Of a DNA stretch of 64,000 bases, positions 43,733-55,585 are shown one piece after another. The notes beneath the pieces are model-generated. The model was not told where the DNA came from and did no database searches. It was given only the letters and a program-made list of their open reading frames with translations. Origin of the DNA: Corbicula japonica. Taxonomy: Eukaryota; Mollusca; Bivalvia; Venerida; Cyrenidae. The stretch lies in NCBI GenBank assembly GCA_038501625.1, contig JAZAYU010000006.1:10524181-10588180 (forward strand), written 5' to 3'. The position numbers and the translations under genes are program-made. Position 1 is the stretch's first letter. Every line of letters begins with the position of its first letter.

Positions 43733-46700
43733 CACATTTATGAAGTAAAAGGTTAAATGTCGATATGACTTATACCAGCCCAGACCAATAACGAAACAAA
43801 TACGCAATATTATTACACTTTCATATGCTTTCGCTCCACAATCAAAACTAAAACAGATAAATCAACTATACTCTTATGTTAAAAATTTAGCTTTTTGCTA
43901 GAACTTTTCTCCCGTCAGTATTGCATTGTTCAAAAAATCAATCAAAAAGTATTTTGGTGTCGTGAGCAGCTCTTGGATATTACTTTCGTTTGGCTGCTGT
44001 TCACCATTTGAATAATTAAGCGGTATTTATGCGCATTTACAAAACGGCATGGGGGCCAAAGATCTGATAAAGCGTGATCAAACATGAGGGGGTGGGAAAT
44101 AATATCAGATTCTGTAAATAAACTTACACATACATTTTATTCCAACTCGTAGAGCGAACAATTACTATAGTGAAGTGCTATATTTATACTTTTTATTGCA
44201 GATTTTTCAAAAGTTAGAATTTTGTGCGCTCTATAAGTGACGTCGCGCTGACATTACTGTATTTTAAAATTACATTACATTTGCCGAGTGGTCAAAGAAG
44301 ACGAAAACAGAACATATTTCCTTTTTTGTAAAAAATCTCTACATTGAACACCGCTGATGAACAATGGATATCGCTCTGTTTGGTTAGACCATATTTACCT
44401 TAACATTTGGTTGACCCTCGATATGTGAATGAAGATAATGCCAACGATGGGCGATAGCTTTATAAGTCGAACTTACCCCATTGGTCAATGGAGATGTTTT
44501 TGCATACTACACATTTTCTGTGTTTACAAGAAAACTCTCATTTTATCAAAATCACTAGCATTGTTAATACCACAGGTGTGTTCATTTGAGGTTAACTGTT
44601 ATACTGTTATATTGTGACATTTAAGACCACAATTCTAATTGTAGAACAATAGTTTAATTAGTTTTAAAAGAAGAGGCGTCTCATCAAACAACAACTTAAC
44701 TGATGTTTCTCAAATTGAGAAATAAAACCTCTGCCCATTTTAATATAAAAATCACCACCCACAGATATCACTGTCATATCAGTGATACTATCACAGCTTT
44801 CAGATAAAAATAAAACACATTTTCTTCACACTACTTTTACCGAAACTAGTTTTTTCGCCAATTTTTTTTAACCCTTATACACAAGTAAACAGTCATCGAA
44901 CAAAACGTTTACTGTGCTGGCAATGTATTATCATTGATTTAGTTTTTTCCAAGCAACGATTCTCTATTTCCATCATTCAATGCAATGTAGTATAATTATG
45001 TACATATTCATAGAATATTTCGTTGGTAATTCATTTAATGATTTAACTTCAATGAGTCCTTGTTGCTGAACTGTATTTCACAAAATGTTTATTATTTACT
45101 CTTTATATAAATCTTTATATGTGTTCACAATATGCGTAAATATTTATTAACTAGAACTAGAAACTTAGATATACACAAAATTGCATTCATAATAAAACAT
45201 TTCTCTTTAAGTGTTAATGGGTGAGTGATCCGCCTTTTACTTTGATTTTATTTTTCTTAGATTGAAATCGCCTCCGCAATATGTACGAAATTATTGAAAT
45301 CAAACTACTCAATCAAACTGGATATATATACAGCTGTAAGAATTTCTTAATTAACTCACAACAAAAAGACAGTCTGAGAGGAATAAATCGAGACTTAGTT
45401 GATATGGTAACGCAAGTCAATTCTTTTTGTATCCTAAACATGTGTTCATATATGCGCTGTTATAAAGTAGTTCTTAATACAATGACTAATTTGCAAAGAT
45501 CTGTGTTAAATATCAGTCAGTAAAAGCGATATTTTAATGAATATAAACATCTTTTTTCTTTTTTGTTTTAATGATTTATTGATATATCACACCGGCAAAG
45601 CCAGTGTACTTAAATACTGAAAAAAAAACGGGTAGGCGAAAAGGGGTATACTTATATAAGCACCACAAACGCATATTAATATTGATTTCAGGCTTATATT
45701 AACGTTCGTTGTTTTTTATGAAATTTAAAACAAGTGATAACCTTTACATTGAATAAAATTGCATAGAAGAATATGAAAAGGGACCTTGTTTTTTACGTGT
45801 TTGTATTGAATGCGAACGCTCGCTCGTCTCTGTTATTTTGTTGTTTTTTTACGTGCAATAAGTATAAGAAGTTATTTTTGAAACGCCTACAGATGTCGTT
45901 ATTTATTATATCTCTTTCAACCTTGAATTGTTTTATGTTGCTTTATAAAATTATCAATTTGAAATTAAAGAGTGATAATTTTGTCAATTGTTATGAATGA
46001 CTTCCCTTTAGGTAGATTTTACGTCTTTTATGGTAATAAGGCTTTTTAAGAATGTTTATTGTAACTTGTTTTAATCAAAAAGACTCATATATAGCTTTTG
46101 AATTAAAAAATAAAATTTATATAGTGATCAACTTTTAATATATTTATACATCTTTTTTATAAGTTCACACTAAAATACATGTGTGTGCAGCAACAACTTA
46201 ACTCACCTCGATAGACTTTACAAGCAAATCTTATAGGTTACCGGTTGAGTGTTGTAGTAAGTCTTAACTTTTTGACAAGGTTTTGATGTTTAGCACACAT
46301 GTATAAAGAACTATTTATTTTGTTATTTGACAGATTAGTTTGACACTTTTCTATATTTTAAGTAATTTTTATTTGCAGTCTTAGTATTTTTTTTTATTTC
46401 GTATTGATAAGTAATTATGGGTATTCAAGGATCTGCAAATCTTTATAAAATATTATCTAATAATATATGTTGATTTTGATGTTATTCATTCTATTTTGCA
46501 AGTATATATGGTACCTTGTACAAGACAATCCCGTTGTTACTAATAATTGCTTTGATATGAACACTATATTATGTATATATATTTATACTTAAATGTATCA
46601 AAAATAAAATGTCACTGATTGATATCGCATTTGGTCTTTAATACATATACACAAAAACCGGCTACTACTAAAAGTATTAACTGACCTAAAAAAGTCTAAG

Positions 46701-46960
46701 AAATCAACTCGACTCTGTAAAATTATTCAACCCATATTAAAGAAATTAAAAGCAGACCCATTTCTAATATTTCGAATCTTTTTGCTTACTAATACAGACG
46801 TAGTGACGTTACTGTTTTGATTTTAAATATGGCTTACTTGTGTTATATTTTATTTAAGTTGATTATCTTACTAGAGTTTTTTCTTTACCTGAGCAATTTC
46901 AATGTGTAATTAAGAATAATAGAATAATATGGGTGGTATAAACATCTCAGCCAGTACAAC
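43733..46960. other. AT-rich intergenic region, no gene recognised
   Basis: Plus-strand open frames at 45281-45523 (ATG start, 80 residues, beginning MYEIIEIKLLNQTGYIYSCK) and 45773-46000 have AT-driven codon use and no motifs. A small hairpin ATCACTG-TCATAT-CAGTGAT lies near 44769. Nothing else is supported. Confidence 0.4.
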
Positions 46961-46961
46961 T

Positions 46962-47013
46962 CAGTGCCCAAGGTTATAAAACTGAGCATGGTTACCAGTC
47001 TCAAGGATCTCAC
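46962..47013. repeat. family F foldback, truncated to one arm
   Basis: GTGCCCAAGGTTATAAAACTG through AGCATGGTTACCAGTCTCAAGGATCTC, then unrelated sequence. Confidence 0.65.
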
Positions 47014-47251
47014 CAATTAGCTATTAGCGTTTAATATTGGTGTGGTTTTGCTTGGAACATTGTCGAGAAGATGGGTGAAATGTACATAGTACATAACTAA
47101 CCAAGGCAATTTGTGCTTGTTTGTTTAGATTCTTGTTTAAACCGACAGTGGTAAATAGTTTTGCTACTGACTGTATCCCATCAGGTTCCCGGTTTCGTTA
47201 ATTGCTTGTGGTGTCTTTTAGAAATTGATAAAATTGATAATCAATCCTCTC

Positions 47252-47254
<3 letters not shown>

Positions 47255-47345
<91 letters not shown>
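47255..47345. repeat. compound (CT)n(TA)n microsatellite
   Basis: About 36 CT units followed directly by about 9 TA units. Confidence 0.95.
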
Positions 47346-47824
47346 CTTTTGGCTTTGTGGGTAGGCTGTGTTTATAAAATAATGTGGCTTTTAAGATACG
47401 CATTCTACTGTCTTATAAATACTTCCATACTTCGACCTAAGGTACGTTTATGGATAAAATTTTACTTAATATATAGATTTTAAAAGAGTTTTTGTGGATC
47501 TCGGAACATTAAAAGTTGGCCGTATTAACGTTAGAAGTGTACGGCAGCTCGGAGGGTCAGCCAGAACAGGCAGAATTACCAGCAAGAATTTGAATTTACC
47601 TACAACCGACTGGCATAAGGAGATTCTGACACCGATAACAATCAGTTGAAAGGAAAATTGTTTCTAAACTGCATAGCTTCTTAGAATCAAAACAGAATCC
47701 TTGCTCGAAGCCAATGGGATCAGCAAATTTCCTGTGGCGATAGAGTTTCTCTATCAAATATTATCAAAATAGTATGGATTTTGATTACTCACGTGAGCTC
47801 ATGGTAAATGATTCTAAGAAAGAA

Positions 47825-47845
47825 GTGAAATATTCAAATTAGGAA
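47825..47845 (+). repeat. left remnant of a split family A repeat
   Basis: AGTGAAATATTCAAATTAGG matches the start of family A (GGTGAAATATGCATATCAGG at 7696). The family is interrupted here and resumes at 55328. Confidence 0.65.
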
Positions 47846-48328
47846 TGGGGTCCTACCGATATACAGAGTTATCTCAATATTAAGTCTTAAGTTACCTCTC
47901 TTTGTAACGCGCACCTGTTACTGGGTAGTTCCGGTCTGAGATTGACAATATTAAAACATACATGCAGTAGTCATCCGTGGTCCTTTCAGATATGTTTTTA
48001 TAGGGTCTAGTTGGTCAGAGATCAACATAATGCATTTTTTGATTATTATCATTTAATAGAAAAAATAGAAAGTTTTTTATAGTGCAGCGCATAATATTTA
48101 AATTTTCTATTCTAAGCATTGGAGAGGTCTGTGTTGAACATCGTTATGTTCGACCCCTTCGGTAACTAATAAAGAGTAAAAAATACGAATTTCTTATGCT
48201 CAAAAATGGAAGATTTGAGGAAAAGAAAAGTTAGAAAACCTTAAAAAAGGTAGTAAAATTTATAAAACATGATATAAAATAAAGTTTGACGTCCGCCATT
48301 GGAAACGTCCGATCTCTTTTATACATGT

Positions 48329-48337
48329 TCTTTCATG
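48329..48337 (+). repeat. target-site duplication, left (9 bp)
   Basis: TCTTTCATG immediately precedes the AGATGTGTG terminus of the foldback element and is identical to 54357-54365. Confidence 0.85.
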
Positions 48338-48565
48338 AGATGTGTGAAATTAGCGGCCTGGCGGCCTAGCGGCCTGGCGCCCTAGCGGCCTGGCGGCCTA
48401 GCGGCCTGGCGGCGTGAAGTTAGCGGCCTGGCGGCGTGAAGTTAGCGGCCTGGCGGCCTAGCGGCCTGGCGGCGTGAAGTTAGCGGCCTGGCGGCCTAGC
48501 GGCCTGGCGGCGTGAAGTTAGCGGCCTGGAGGCGTGAAGTTAGCGGCCTGGCGGCCTAGCGGCCT
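48338..48565 (+). repeat. left outer block: GCGGCCT[AG] octamer repeats
   Basis: Octamers GCGGCCTA and GCGGCCTG alternate, interrupted by GGCGTGAAGTTA about every 35-50 bases. One CpG per octamer makes this a sharp GC- and CpG-rich island. Confidence 0.9.
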
Positions 48566-51090
48566 AAACTTAATATTTATCATAATTTATGTTTATCTTT
48601 AAAACGGCTTGAAATCGATTTTTACAGCATGCAATGTACATTTCAGGGATGATTAAGTGAAATATCAACAAAAACTAGCTTTGATTTTTATCAAGTTTTC
48701 GAAGCCTGGCGGCCTAGCGGCGTAGCGGCCTGGCGGCCTAACGGCCTGGCGGCCTAACGGCCTGGCGGCCTGGCGGCCTAGCGGCCTGGCGGCCTAAACT
48801 TAAAATTTATCATAATTTATGTTTATCTTAAAAATGTATTGAAATCGATTTTTACGGCATGCAATGTACATTTCAGGGATGATTAAGTGAAATATCAACA
48901 AAAACTAGCTTTGTTTTTTTTTTTAAGTTTTCGAAGCCTGGCGGCCTAGCGGCCTGGCGGCCTAGTGGCCCGGCGGCCTAGCGGCCTGGCGGCCTAGCGG
49001 CCTAAACTTTAAATTTATCATAATATATGTTTATCTTAAAATGTTTTGAAATCGATTTTTACAGCATGCAATGTACATTTCAGGGCTGATTAAGTGAAAT
49101 ATCAACAAAAACTAGCTTTGATTTTTTTTAAGTTTTCGAAGCCTGGCGGCCTAGCGGCCTGGCGGCCTGGCGGCCTAAACTTAAAATTTATCATAATTTA
49201 TGTTTATCTTAAAAATGTTTTGAAATCGATTTTTACAGCATGCAATGTACATTTCAGGGCTGATTAAGTGAAATATCAACAAAAACTAGCTTTGATTTTT
49301 TTTAAGTTTTCGAAGCCTGGCGGCCTAGCGGCCTGGCAGCCTAGCGGCCTGACGGCCTAGCGGCCTGGCGGCCTGGCGGCCTAAACTTAAAATTTATCAT
49401 AATTTATGTTTATCTTAAAAATGTTTTGAAATCGATTTTTACAGCATGCAATGTACATTTCAGGGCTGATTAAGTGAAATATCAACAAAAACTATCTTTG
49501 ATTTTTTTAAGTTTTCGAAGCCTGGCGGCCTAGCGGCCTGGCGGCCTGGCGGCCTAAACTTAAAATTTATCATAATTTATGTTTATCTTAAAAATGTCTT
49601 GAAATCGATTTTTACGGCATGCAATGTACATTTCAGGGATGATTAAGTGAAATATCAACAAAAACTAGCTTTGTTTTTTTTTAAGTTTTCGAAGCCTGGC
49701 GGCCTAGCGGCCTGGCGGCCTAGCGGCCTGGCGGCCTAAACTTAAAATTTATCATAATTTATGTTTATCTTAAAATGTTTTGAAATCGATTTTTACAGCA
49801 TGCAATGTACATTTCAGGGCTGATTAAGTGAAATATCAACAAAAACTAGCTTTGATTTTTTTAAAGTTTTCGAAGCCTGACGGCCTAGCGGTCTGGCGGC
49901 CTGGCGGCCTAAACTTAAAATTTATCAAAATTTATGTTTATCTTAAAAATGTTTTGAAATTGTTTTTTACAGCTTGCAATGTACATTTCAGGGCTGATTA
50001 AGTGAAATATCAACCAAAACTAGCTTTGATTTTTTTTAAGTTTTCGAAGCCTGGCGGCCTAGCGGCCTGGCAGCCTAGCGGCCTGGCGGCCTTAACTTAA
50101 AAATTATCATAATTTATGTTTATCTTAAAAATGTTTTGAAATCGATTTTTACAGCATGCAATGTACATTTCAGGGCTGATTAAGTGAAATATCAACAAAA
50201 ACTAGCTTTGATTTTTTTTAAGTTTTCGAAGCCTGGCGGCCTAACGGCCTGGCGGCCTGGCGGCCTAAACTTAAAATTTATCATAATTTTTGTTTATCTT
50301 TAAAATGTCTTGAAATCGATTTTTACCGCATGCAATGTACATTTCAGGGATGATTAAGTAAAATATCAACAACAACTAGCTTTGATTTTTTTTAAGTTTT
50401 CGAAACCTGGCGGCCTAGCGGCCTGGCGGCCTAAACTTAATATTTATCATAATTTATGTTTGTGTTTGAAACGGCTTGAAATCGATTTTAACAGCATGCA
50501 ATGTACATTTCAGGGATGATTAAGTAAAATATCAACAAAAACTAGCTTTGAATTTTTTTAAGTTTTCGAAGCCTGGCGGCCTAGCGGCCTGGCGGCCTGG
50601 CGGCCTAGCGGCCTAAACTTAATATTTATCATAATTTATGTTTATCTGTAAAACGGCTTGAAATCGATTTTTACAGCATGCAATGTGCATTTCAGGGATG
50701 ATTAAGTAAAATATCAACAAAAACTAGCTTTGAATTTTTTTAAGTTTTCGAATCCTGGCGGCCTAGCGGCCTAAACTTAATATTTATCATAATATATGTT
50801 TATCTTTAAACCGGCTTGAAATCGATTTTTACAGCATTCAATGTACATTTCAGGGATGATTAAGTAAAATATCAACAAAAACTAGCTTTGATTTTTTTTT
50901 AAGTTTTCGAAGCCTGGCGGCCTAGCGGCCTAGCGGTCTAAATTTAATATTTATCATAATTTATGTTTATCTTTAAAACGGCTTGAAATCGATTTTTACA
51001 GCATGCAATGTACATTTCAGGGATTATTAAGTAAATTATCAACAAAAACTAGCTTTGAATTTTTTTTAAGTTTTCGAAGCCTGGCGGCCT
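48566..51090 (+). repeat. left arm: 14 composite units of about 160-230 bp
   Basis: Each unit has an AT-rich body of about 150 bp (AAACTTAAAATTTATCATAA, CAGCATGCAATGTACATTTC, CAACAAAAACTAGCTTTG, TTAAGTTTTCGAAGCCTGGC) followed by a variable number of GCGGCCT octamers. Unit starts are near 48566, 48796, 49003, 49177, 49384, 49557, 49738, 49911, 50094, 50268, 50433, 50616, 50773 and 50940. Octamer number falls along the arm toward the centre. Confidence 0.92.
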
Positions 51091-52800
51091 AGCAATAACG
51101 AGATCTTAATATTGTTCTGCAGGCCTGAGGAAATTCAACTAAAGCGATGCAAATAAATAAAAAAAAAACGTGGGGCTTGAAACCGAGTCTGGTCTCGATT
51201 TCTGATTTTTCTTTTGTTTCAAATAGGTACAGATCACTATGGTAGGCATACTTATTTGCGAGGGATGAAATTCTGGTTTCAACCATGTATGAATTGTTTG
51301 GCCAGATAAGAAGACTCTACAGATCCGAACCTCCGTAATTGCGATTATATGCAGAATATGGATTTGTCTTATTGTTAAACGTTACGTCGTCCTAAATCTC
51401 CACCATTTTATGGACAGTTTTTATGTTTTATATACCATTTTAATCGCAAGAACGAGATCTTAAAATTATTCAGCATGCCGGAAGAGATCGCACCAAAGCA
51501 ATCCAGGTTAAAGCGAAAGAAGGAAGGTTTTAATCCGAGGTTGGTCTCGGTTTCTGATATATTTTTTTCTTTAAAATAGGGACATATCGTAAAGATAAAC
51601 ATACATATTTTCGAAGGTTTAAATTCCGGTTCCAACCATGAATGGATTGTTTGGCTAGTTTAGAAGACAGTCCAGATCCGAGCCTCCGAAATTGCGATTA
51701 TATGCAGAAAATGGCATTTTTTCTCTGGGTAAACATTACGTCGTCCTAAATCTCCGCCATTTCATGAACAGTTGTCATGTTTTATATACCATTTTACTCG
51801 CAGTAAAGAAATCTGAAAATTATTCTACAGGACTGAAGAGACCGCACTTATTCAAACCAGGTTAAAGCGAAAGAAGTAGGGCTCGAATCCGAGGCTGGTC
51901 TCGGTTTCTGATATTTATTTCATGGAAAGAGTGACATATCGTAATGGTAAACATACACGTTTGTGAGGGTTTAAATTCTGGTTCCAACCATATATAGATT
52001 GTTTGTACAGCTTAGAAGACAGTACAAATTCGTGCCTCAGTAATTGCGATTATGTGCAGAATATGGATTTGTTCTATTGTTAAACGTAACGTCCTCCTAA
52101 ATCTCCACCATTTTATGAACAGTTTTTTTGTTTTATATACCATTTTAATCGCCAGAACGAGATCTTAAAATTATTCAGCATGCCGGAAGAGATCGCACCA
52201 AAGCAATCCAGGTTAAAGCGAAAGAAGGAGGGCTTTAATCCGAGATTGGTCTCGGTTACTGGTTTCTTTTGTCTTGAAAATTTGGACATATCGTAAAGGC
52301 AAACATACATATTTTCGAAGGTTTAAATTCCGGTTCCAACCATGTATAGATTGTTTGGCCAGCTTTGAAGACTGTACAGATCCGAGCCTCCGTAATTCCG
52401 GGTATATGCAGAATATGGCATTCTTTGTATAGGTAAACATTACGTCGTCCTAAATCTCCGCCAGTTGATGAACAGTTTTCATGTTTTATATACCATTTTA
52501 CTCGCAACAAAAGAGATCTGAAAATTATTCTACATACCAGAAGAGACCGCAACAAAGAAATCCAGGTTAAAGCGAAAGACGTAAGGCACCAATCCGAGGC
52601 TGGTCTCGGTTTCGGATATTTATTTCATTAAAAGAGGGACATATCTTAAATGTAAACATATATGTTTGCGAGGGTTTAAATTCTGATTCCATGTATAGAT
52701 TGTTTGACAAGCTTATAAGACTGTACAGATCCGAGCCTCCGTAATTGCGGTTATATGCAGAATATGGATTTGTTCTATCGTCAAACATTACGCAGAATGC
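51091..52800. repeat. central array: five units of about 353 bp in alternating A-B-A-B-A order
   Basis: Units begin near 51091, 51444, 51799, 52150 and 52504, at [AC]GAGATCT or AAATCTGAAAATTATTC. Units 2 and 4 share GAACGAGATCTTAAAATTATTC and ATGGCATT. Units 3 and 5 share AGATCTGAAAATTATTCTAC-type starts and ATGGATTTGTTCTAT, with unit 1 matching them at its end. Minus-strand open frames of 65-99 residues recur in the units but are broken differently in each, so I treat them as by-products of the repeat. Confidence 0.8.
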
Positions 52801-52859
52801 ACTGCTGGACATTCAAAACATGCATAAAATCGAATTTCAAAGAATCAAGAAGGCCGCAG

Positions 52860-53880
52860 GGCTTCTAAAACTTAAAAAAAGCAAAGCTAGTTTTTGTTGA
52901 TATTTTGCTTATTCACCCCTGAAATGTGCACTACATGCTGAAAAATCGATTCCAAGCCGTTTTAAAGATAAACATAAATTATGATAAATATTAAGTTTAG
53001 GCCGCTAGGCCGCTAGGCCGCTAGGCCGCCAGGCCGCTAGGTCGCTAGGCCGCCATGCTTCGAAAACTTAAAAAAAATCAAAGCTAGCTTTTGTTGATAT
53101 TTTACTTAATCATCCCTGAAATGTACATTGCATGCTGTAAAAATCGATTTCAAGCCGTTTTAAAAATAAACATAAATTATGATAAATATTAAGTTTAGGC
53201 CGCTAGGCCGCCAGGCTTCGAAAACTTAAAAAAAATCAAAGCTAGTTTTTGTTGATATTTTACTTAATCATCCCTGAAATGTACATTGCATGCTGTAAAA
53301 ATCGATTTCAAGCCGGTTTAAAGATAAACATAAATTATGATAAATATAAAGTTTAGGCCGCTAGGCCGCCAGGCTTCGAAAACTTAAAAAAAATTCCAAG
53401 CTAGTTTTTGTTGATATTTAACTTAATCATCCCTGAAATGTACATTGCATGCTGTAAAAATCGATTTTAAGCCGTTTTACAGATAAACATAAATTATGAT
53501 AAATATTAAGTTTAGGCCGCTAGGCCGCCAGGCCGCTAGGCCGTCAGGCTTCGAAAACTTAAAAAAAATTCAAAGCTAGTTTTTGTTGATATTTTACTTA
53601 ATCATCCCTGAAATGTACATTGCATGCTGTAAAAATCGATTTCAAGCCGTTTTAAAGATAAACATAAATTATGATAAATATTAAGTTTAGGCCGCCAGGC
53701 CGCCAGGCTTCGAAAACTTAAAAAAAATTCAAAGCTAGTTTTTGTTGATATTTTACTTAATCATCCCTGAAATGTACATTGCATGCTGTAAAAATCGATT
53801 TCAAGCCGTTTTAAAGATAAACATAAATTATGATAAATATTAAGTTTAGGCCGCTAGGCCGCCAGGCTTCGAAAAGTTAA
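52860..53880 (-). repeat. right arm: six inverted composite units
   Basis: The same body as the left arm in reverse (GGCTTCGAAAACTTAAAAAA, CAAAGCTAGTTTTTGTTGAT, GAAATGTACATTGCATGCTG, TTATGATAAATATTAAGTTT). Each unit is followed by one to five AGGCCGC octamers. Unit boundaries are near 52997, 53198, 53353, 53513, 53688 and 53847. Confidence 0.92.
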
Positions 53881-54107
53881 ACAATCAAACTTAGTTCTTT
53901 ATCATCAACTGAAATGTAATTTACAAAGAGTACATGGAAGCGAATGTACAAATAGATTCCGAGTCGTCTCTGCAGATAAGCTAGAACTTTGATTTAAAAA
54001 ATAAAAGCTAAATCATGTCGATAACTTTCTTATACACCCCTGCAATTTACATTATATCTGTAAAAGTAGATTTCAATCATTTTTTAAGATCAACGTTAAT
54101 TGCGATA
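53881..54107. repeat. degenerate right-arm segment
   Basis: Recognisable but diverged body motifs: ATCAACTGAAATGTAATTTAC, GTCGATAACTTTCTTATACA and TGCAATTTACATTATATCTG. Octamers are absent. Confidence 0.6.
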
Positions 54108-54356
54108 AATTCAGCCATCTTCACGCCGCTAGGCCTCTAACTTCACGCCGCCAGGCCGCTAACTTCACGCCGCCAGGCCGCTAGGCCGCCAGGCCGCTAA
54201 CATCACGACCCCAGGCCGCTAGGCCGCCAGGCCGATAACTTCACGCCGCCAGGCCGCTAGGCCGCCAGGCCACTAACTTCACGCCGCTAGGCCGCCAGGC
54301 CGCTAACTTCACGCCGCCAGGCCGCTAGGCCGCCAGGCCGCTAACTTCACACATCT
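54108..54356 (-). repeat. right outer block: inverted octamer repeats
   Basis: AGGCCGC octamers separated by TAACTTCACGCCGCC. It is the mirror of 48338-48565 and ends in TTCACACATCT. Confidence 0.9.
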
Positions 54357-54365
54357 TCTTTCATG
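54357..54365 (+). repeat. target-site duplication, right (9 bp)
   Basis: TCTTTCATG, identical to 48329-48337. Confidence 0.85.
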
Positions 54366-55250
54366 CCCATGCAACATTGTTTTGTCAGGAATTTAATAAT
54401 TAAAAAAAATTACTTTTTTACTACAAATTGAATGCACAAACCATTCTTTTCATAGATGTGTGCCATGTTCGTATTGACGTATTTTTCAATACACTGCTCT
54501 TTTTTCTCAAAAAAGTCCTTTCTTATTCTTATACAATTTAGAACACAATTTATTGAAACATTGTTTTATTATGTTTTCACGTTTTTCTCTTTATTTCTGA
54601 AATTTTCAGTTCATTTAGTTTCAAAATTAATTTTAATTCATTAAATAAATATATATTTGGGTAAAACTTTCCTGATTGCTATTTTTTAAAATTCAGTTCG
54701 GAACTCTTTAAGAGGCCAATATCAAATAATCTTAATGTCTCGGGTCTCAAACAACACTGTGGCAATTAATTAGAATATTTAATCTCTAGTTAGTTTCCTA
54801 AAACAACCCTTTTACCCCCAACAAGAAACAATTTCAACCTCTTACAAATCTACAACTAAACTTCAAAAGGCCTTTATCACACTTCCAGCTGGTAAAACCC
54901 CAGTCTTGTTAATTAGATTACGTAACACGGTCATAAAACACCAGGCCCTTTTCTTAATAAGCATTGTTTGCTTGACCTAACGGTGATTGGCTGAATACTT
55001 TAGTGAAAGTTTTAAAAAGGCATAATTTCCATGTCATGCAATAAATCAAATTTTATAAATGATACGTGCGGTTACGTAAATATGTTAAATTGCATTTAGT
55101 TATTAACTTAAAAAAATAAATTTACAAAGATGGTGGTTATTCTTGATATGCCTGTTTCACTTTTTTTGTTCATTCGTTAACGCATTTTAACTTCAAAAGC
55201 ACTTTGAGACTTTTTATATACACTTTTAACGCTACGCTTTATTACCGCTT
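54366..55250. other. interior of the outer element, no gene recognised
   Basis: AT-rich sequence between the foldback element and the right inverted end at 55253-55327. Open frame 54456-54644 is AT-driven. Confidence 0.45.
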
Positions 55251-55327
55251 CTAAACCGGAACTACCCAATCAGCAAGGGAAGCCACTGTTAATGGGAGGT
55301 AACTCAGTATATCGGTAGGACCCCATT

Positions 55328-55585
55328 GGGACCACCCAGAAAACACAGCCTACTCACGAAGCAAACATTGAGAGAGGAAATGAGAGCATGGGTTTATAAA
55401 ATGATCAATTTAAACACAACAAAAGTAAGGAAAAGGAAAACCTGAGGGTTACCGCATTAGAAAGGTCAGTGGCAAAACCATTTTTGTCACGGAGGGTTTA
55501 AACCAGGTTCTAGTGTGCGCCAACCTCACACTTGCCCTACCAGGTTCTCATATGAAGCAGCATGTACAAGCTGCCCAGGTGAAGT
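55328..55585 (+). repeat. right part of the split family A repeat
   Basis: CCACCCAGAAAACACAGCCT resumes family A at the point where 47845 broke off. It continues with GAGAGAGGAAATGAGAGCATG, the GGTCAGTGGCAAAACC hairpin and GCGCCAACCTCACACTTGCC. Confidence 0.7.

Larger units (their letters stand above)
48338..54356. mobile_element. 6.0 kb foldback transposon with tandem-repeat arms and a 9-bp target duplication
   Basis: The termini are AGATGTGTGAA and TTCACACATCT, perfect inverted ends. They are flanked by identical 9-bp TCTTTCATG. Layout: outer GCGGCCT-rich block (48338-48565), a 14-unit array (48566-51090), a central tandem array (51091-52800), a 6-unit inverted array (52860-53880), a degenerate part, and an inverted outer block (54108-54356). 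The arms can pair for more than a kilobase. No transposase frame is present. Long inverted repeats made of tandem subrepeats together with a 9-bp duplication are the hallmark of Foldback (FB) elements, linked to the Mutator-like superfamily. The superfamily call is inference from duplication length and architecture. Confidence 0.85.
47846..55327. mobile_element. element with inverted ends that splits family A and contains the foldback element
   Basis: TGGGGTCCTACCGATATAC at 47846 is inverted as GTATATCGGTAGGACCCCA ending at 55327. Further in, GAGTTA[TC]CTC and TGGGTAGTTCCGGT are shared by both ends (to about 47936 and from about 55253), giving 80-95 bp inverted repeats with a small duplication in the left one. 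Removing the inner foldback (48338-54356) leaves about 1.46 kb with no coding content. I could not fix a target-site duplication. The flanks TTAGGAA and TTGGGAC are only similar. Confidence 0.6.

Noticed and set aside
45281..45523. 80-residue ATG-initiated frame 3 kb downstream of the channel gene
   Set aside because: Codon use follows the AT-rich background. No domain, splice or poly(A) context raises it above chance.
48338..51090. CRISPR-like regular array
   Set aside because: Units are 150-230 bp with variable octamer number, there are no unique spacers, and the sequence is eukaryotic. It is the arm of a foldback transposon.
51089..52812. Five overlapping minus-strand frames of 65-99 residues in the foldback centre
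   Set aside because: They recur because the DNA repeats, are broken at different points in each unit, and have no recognisable domain. They do not look like a transposase.
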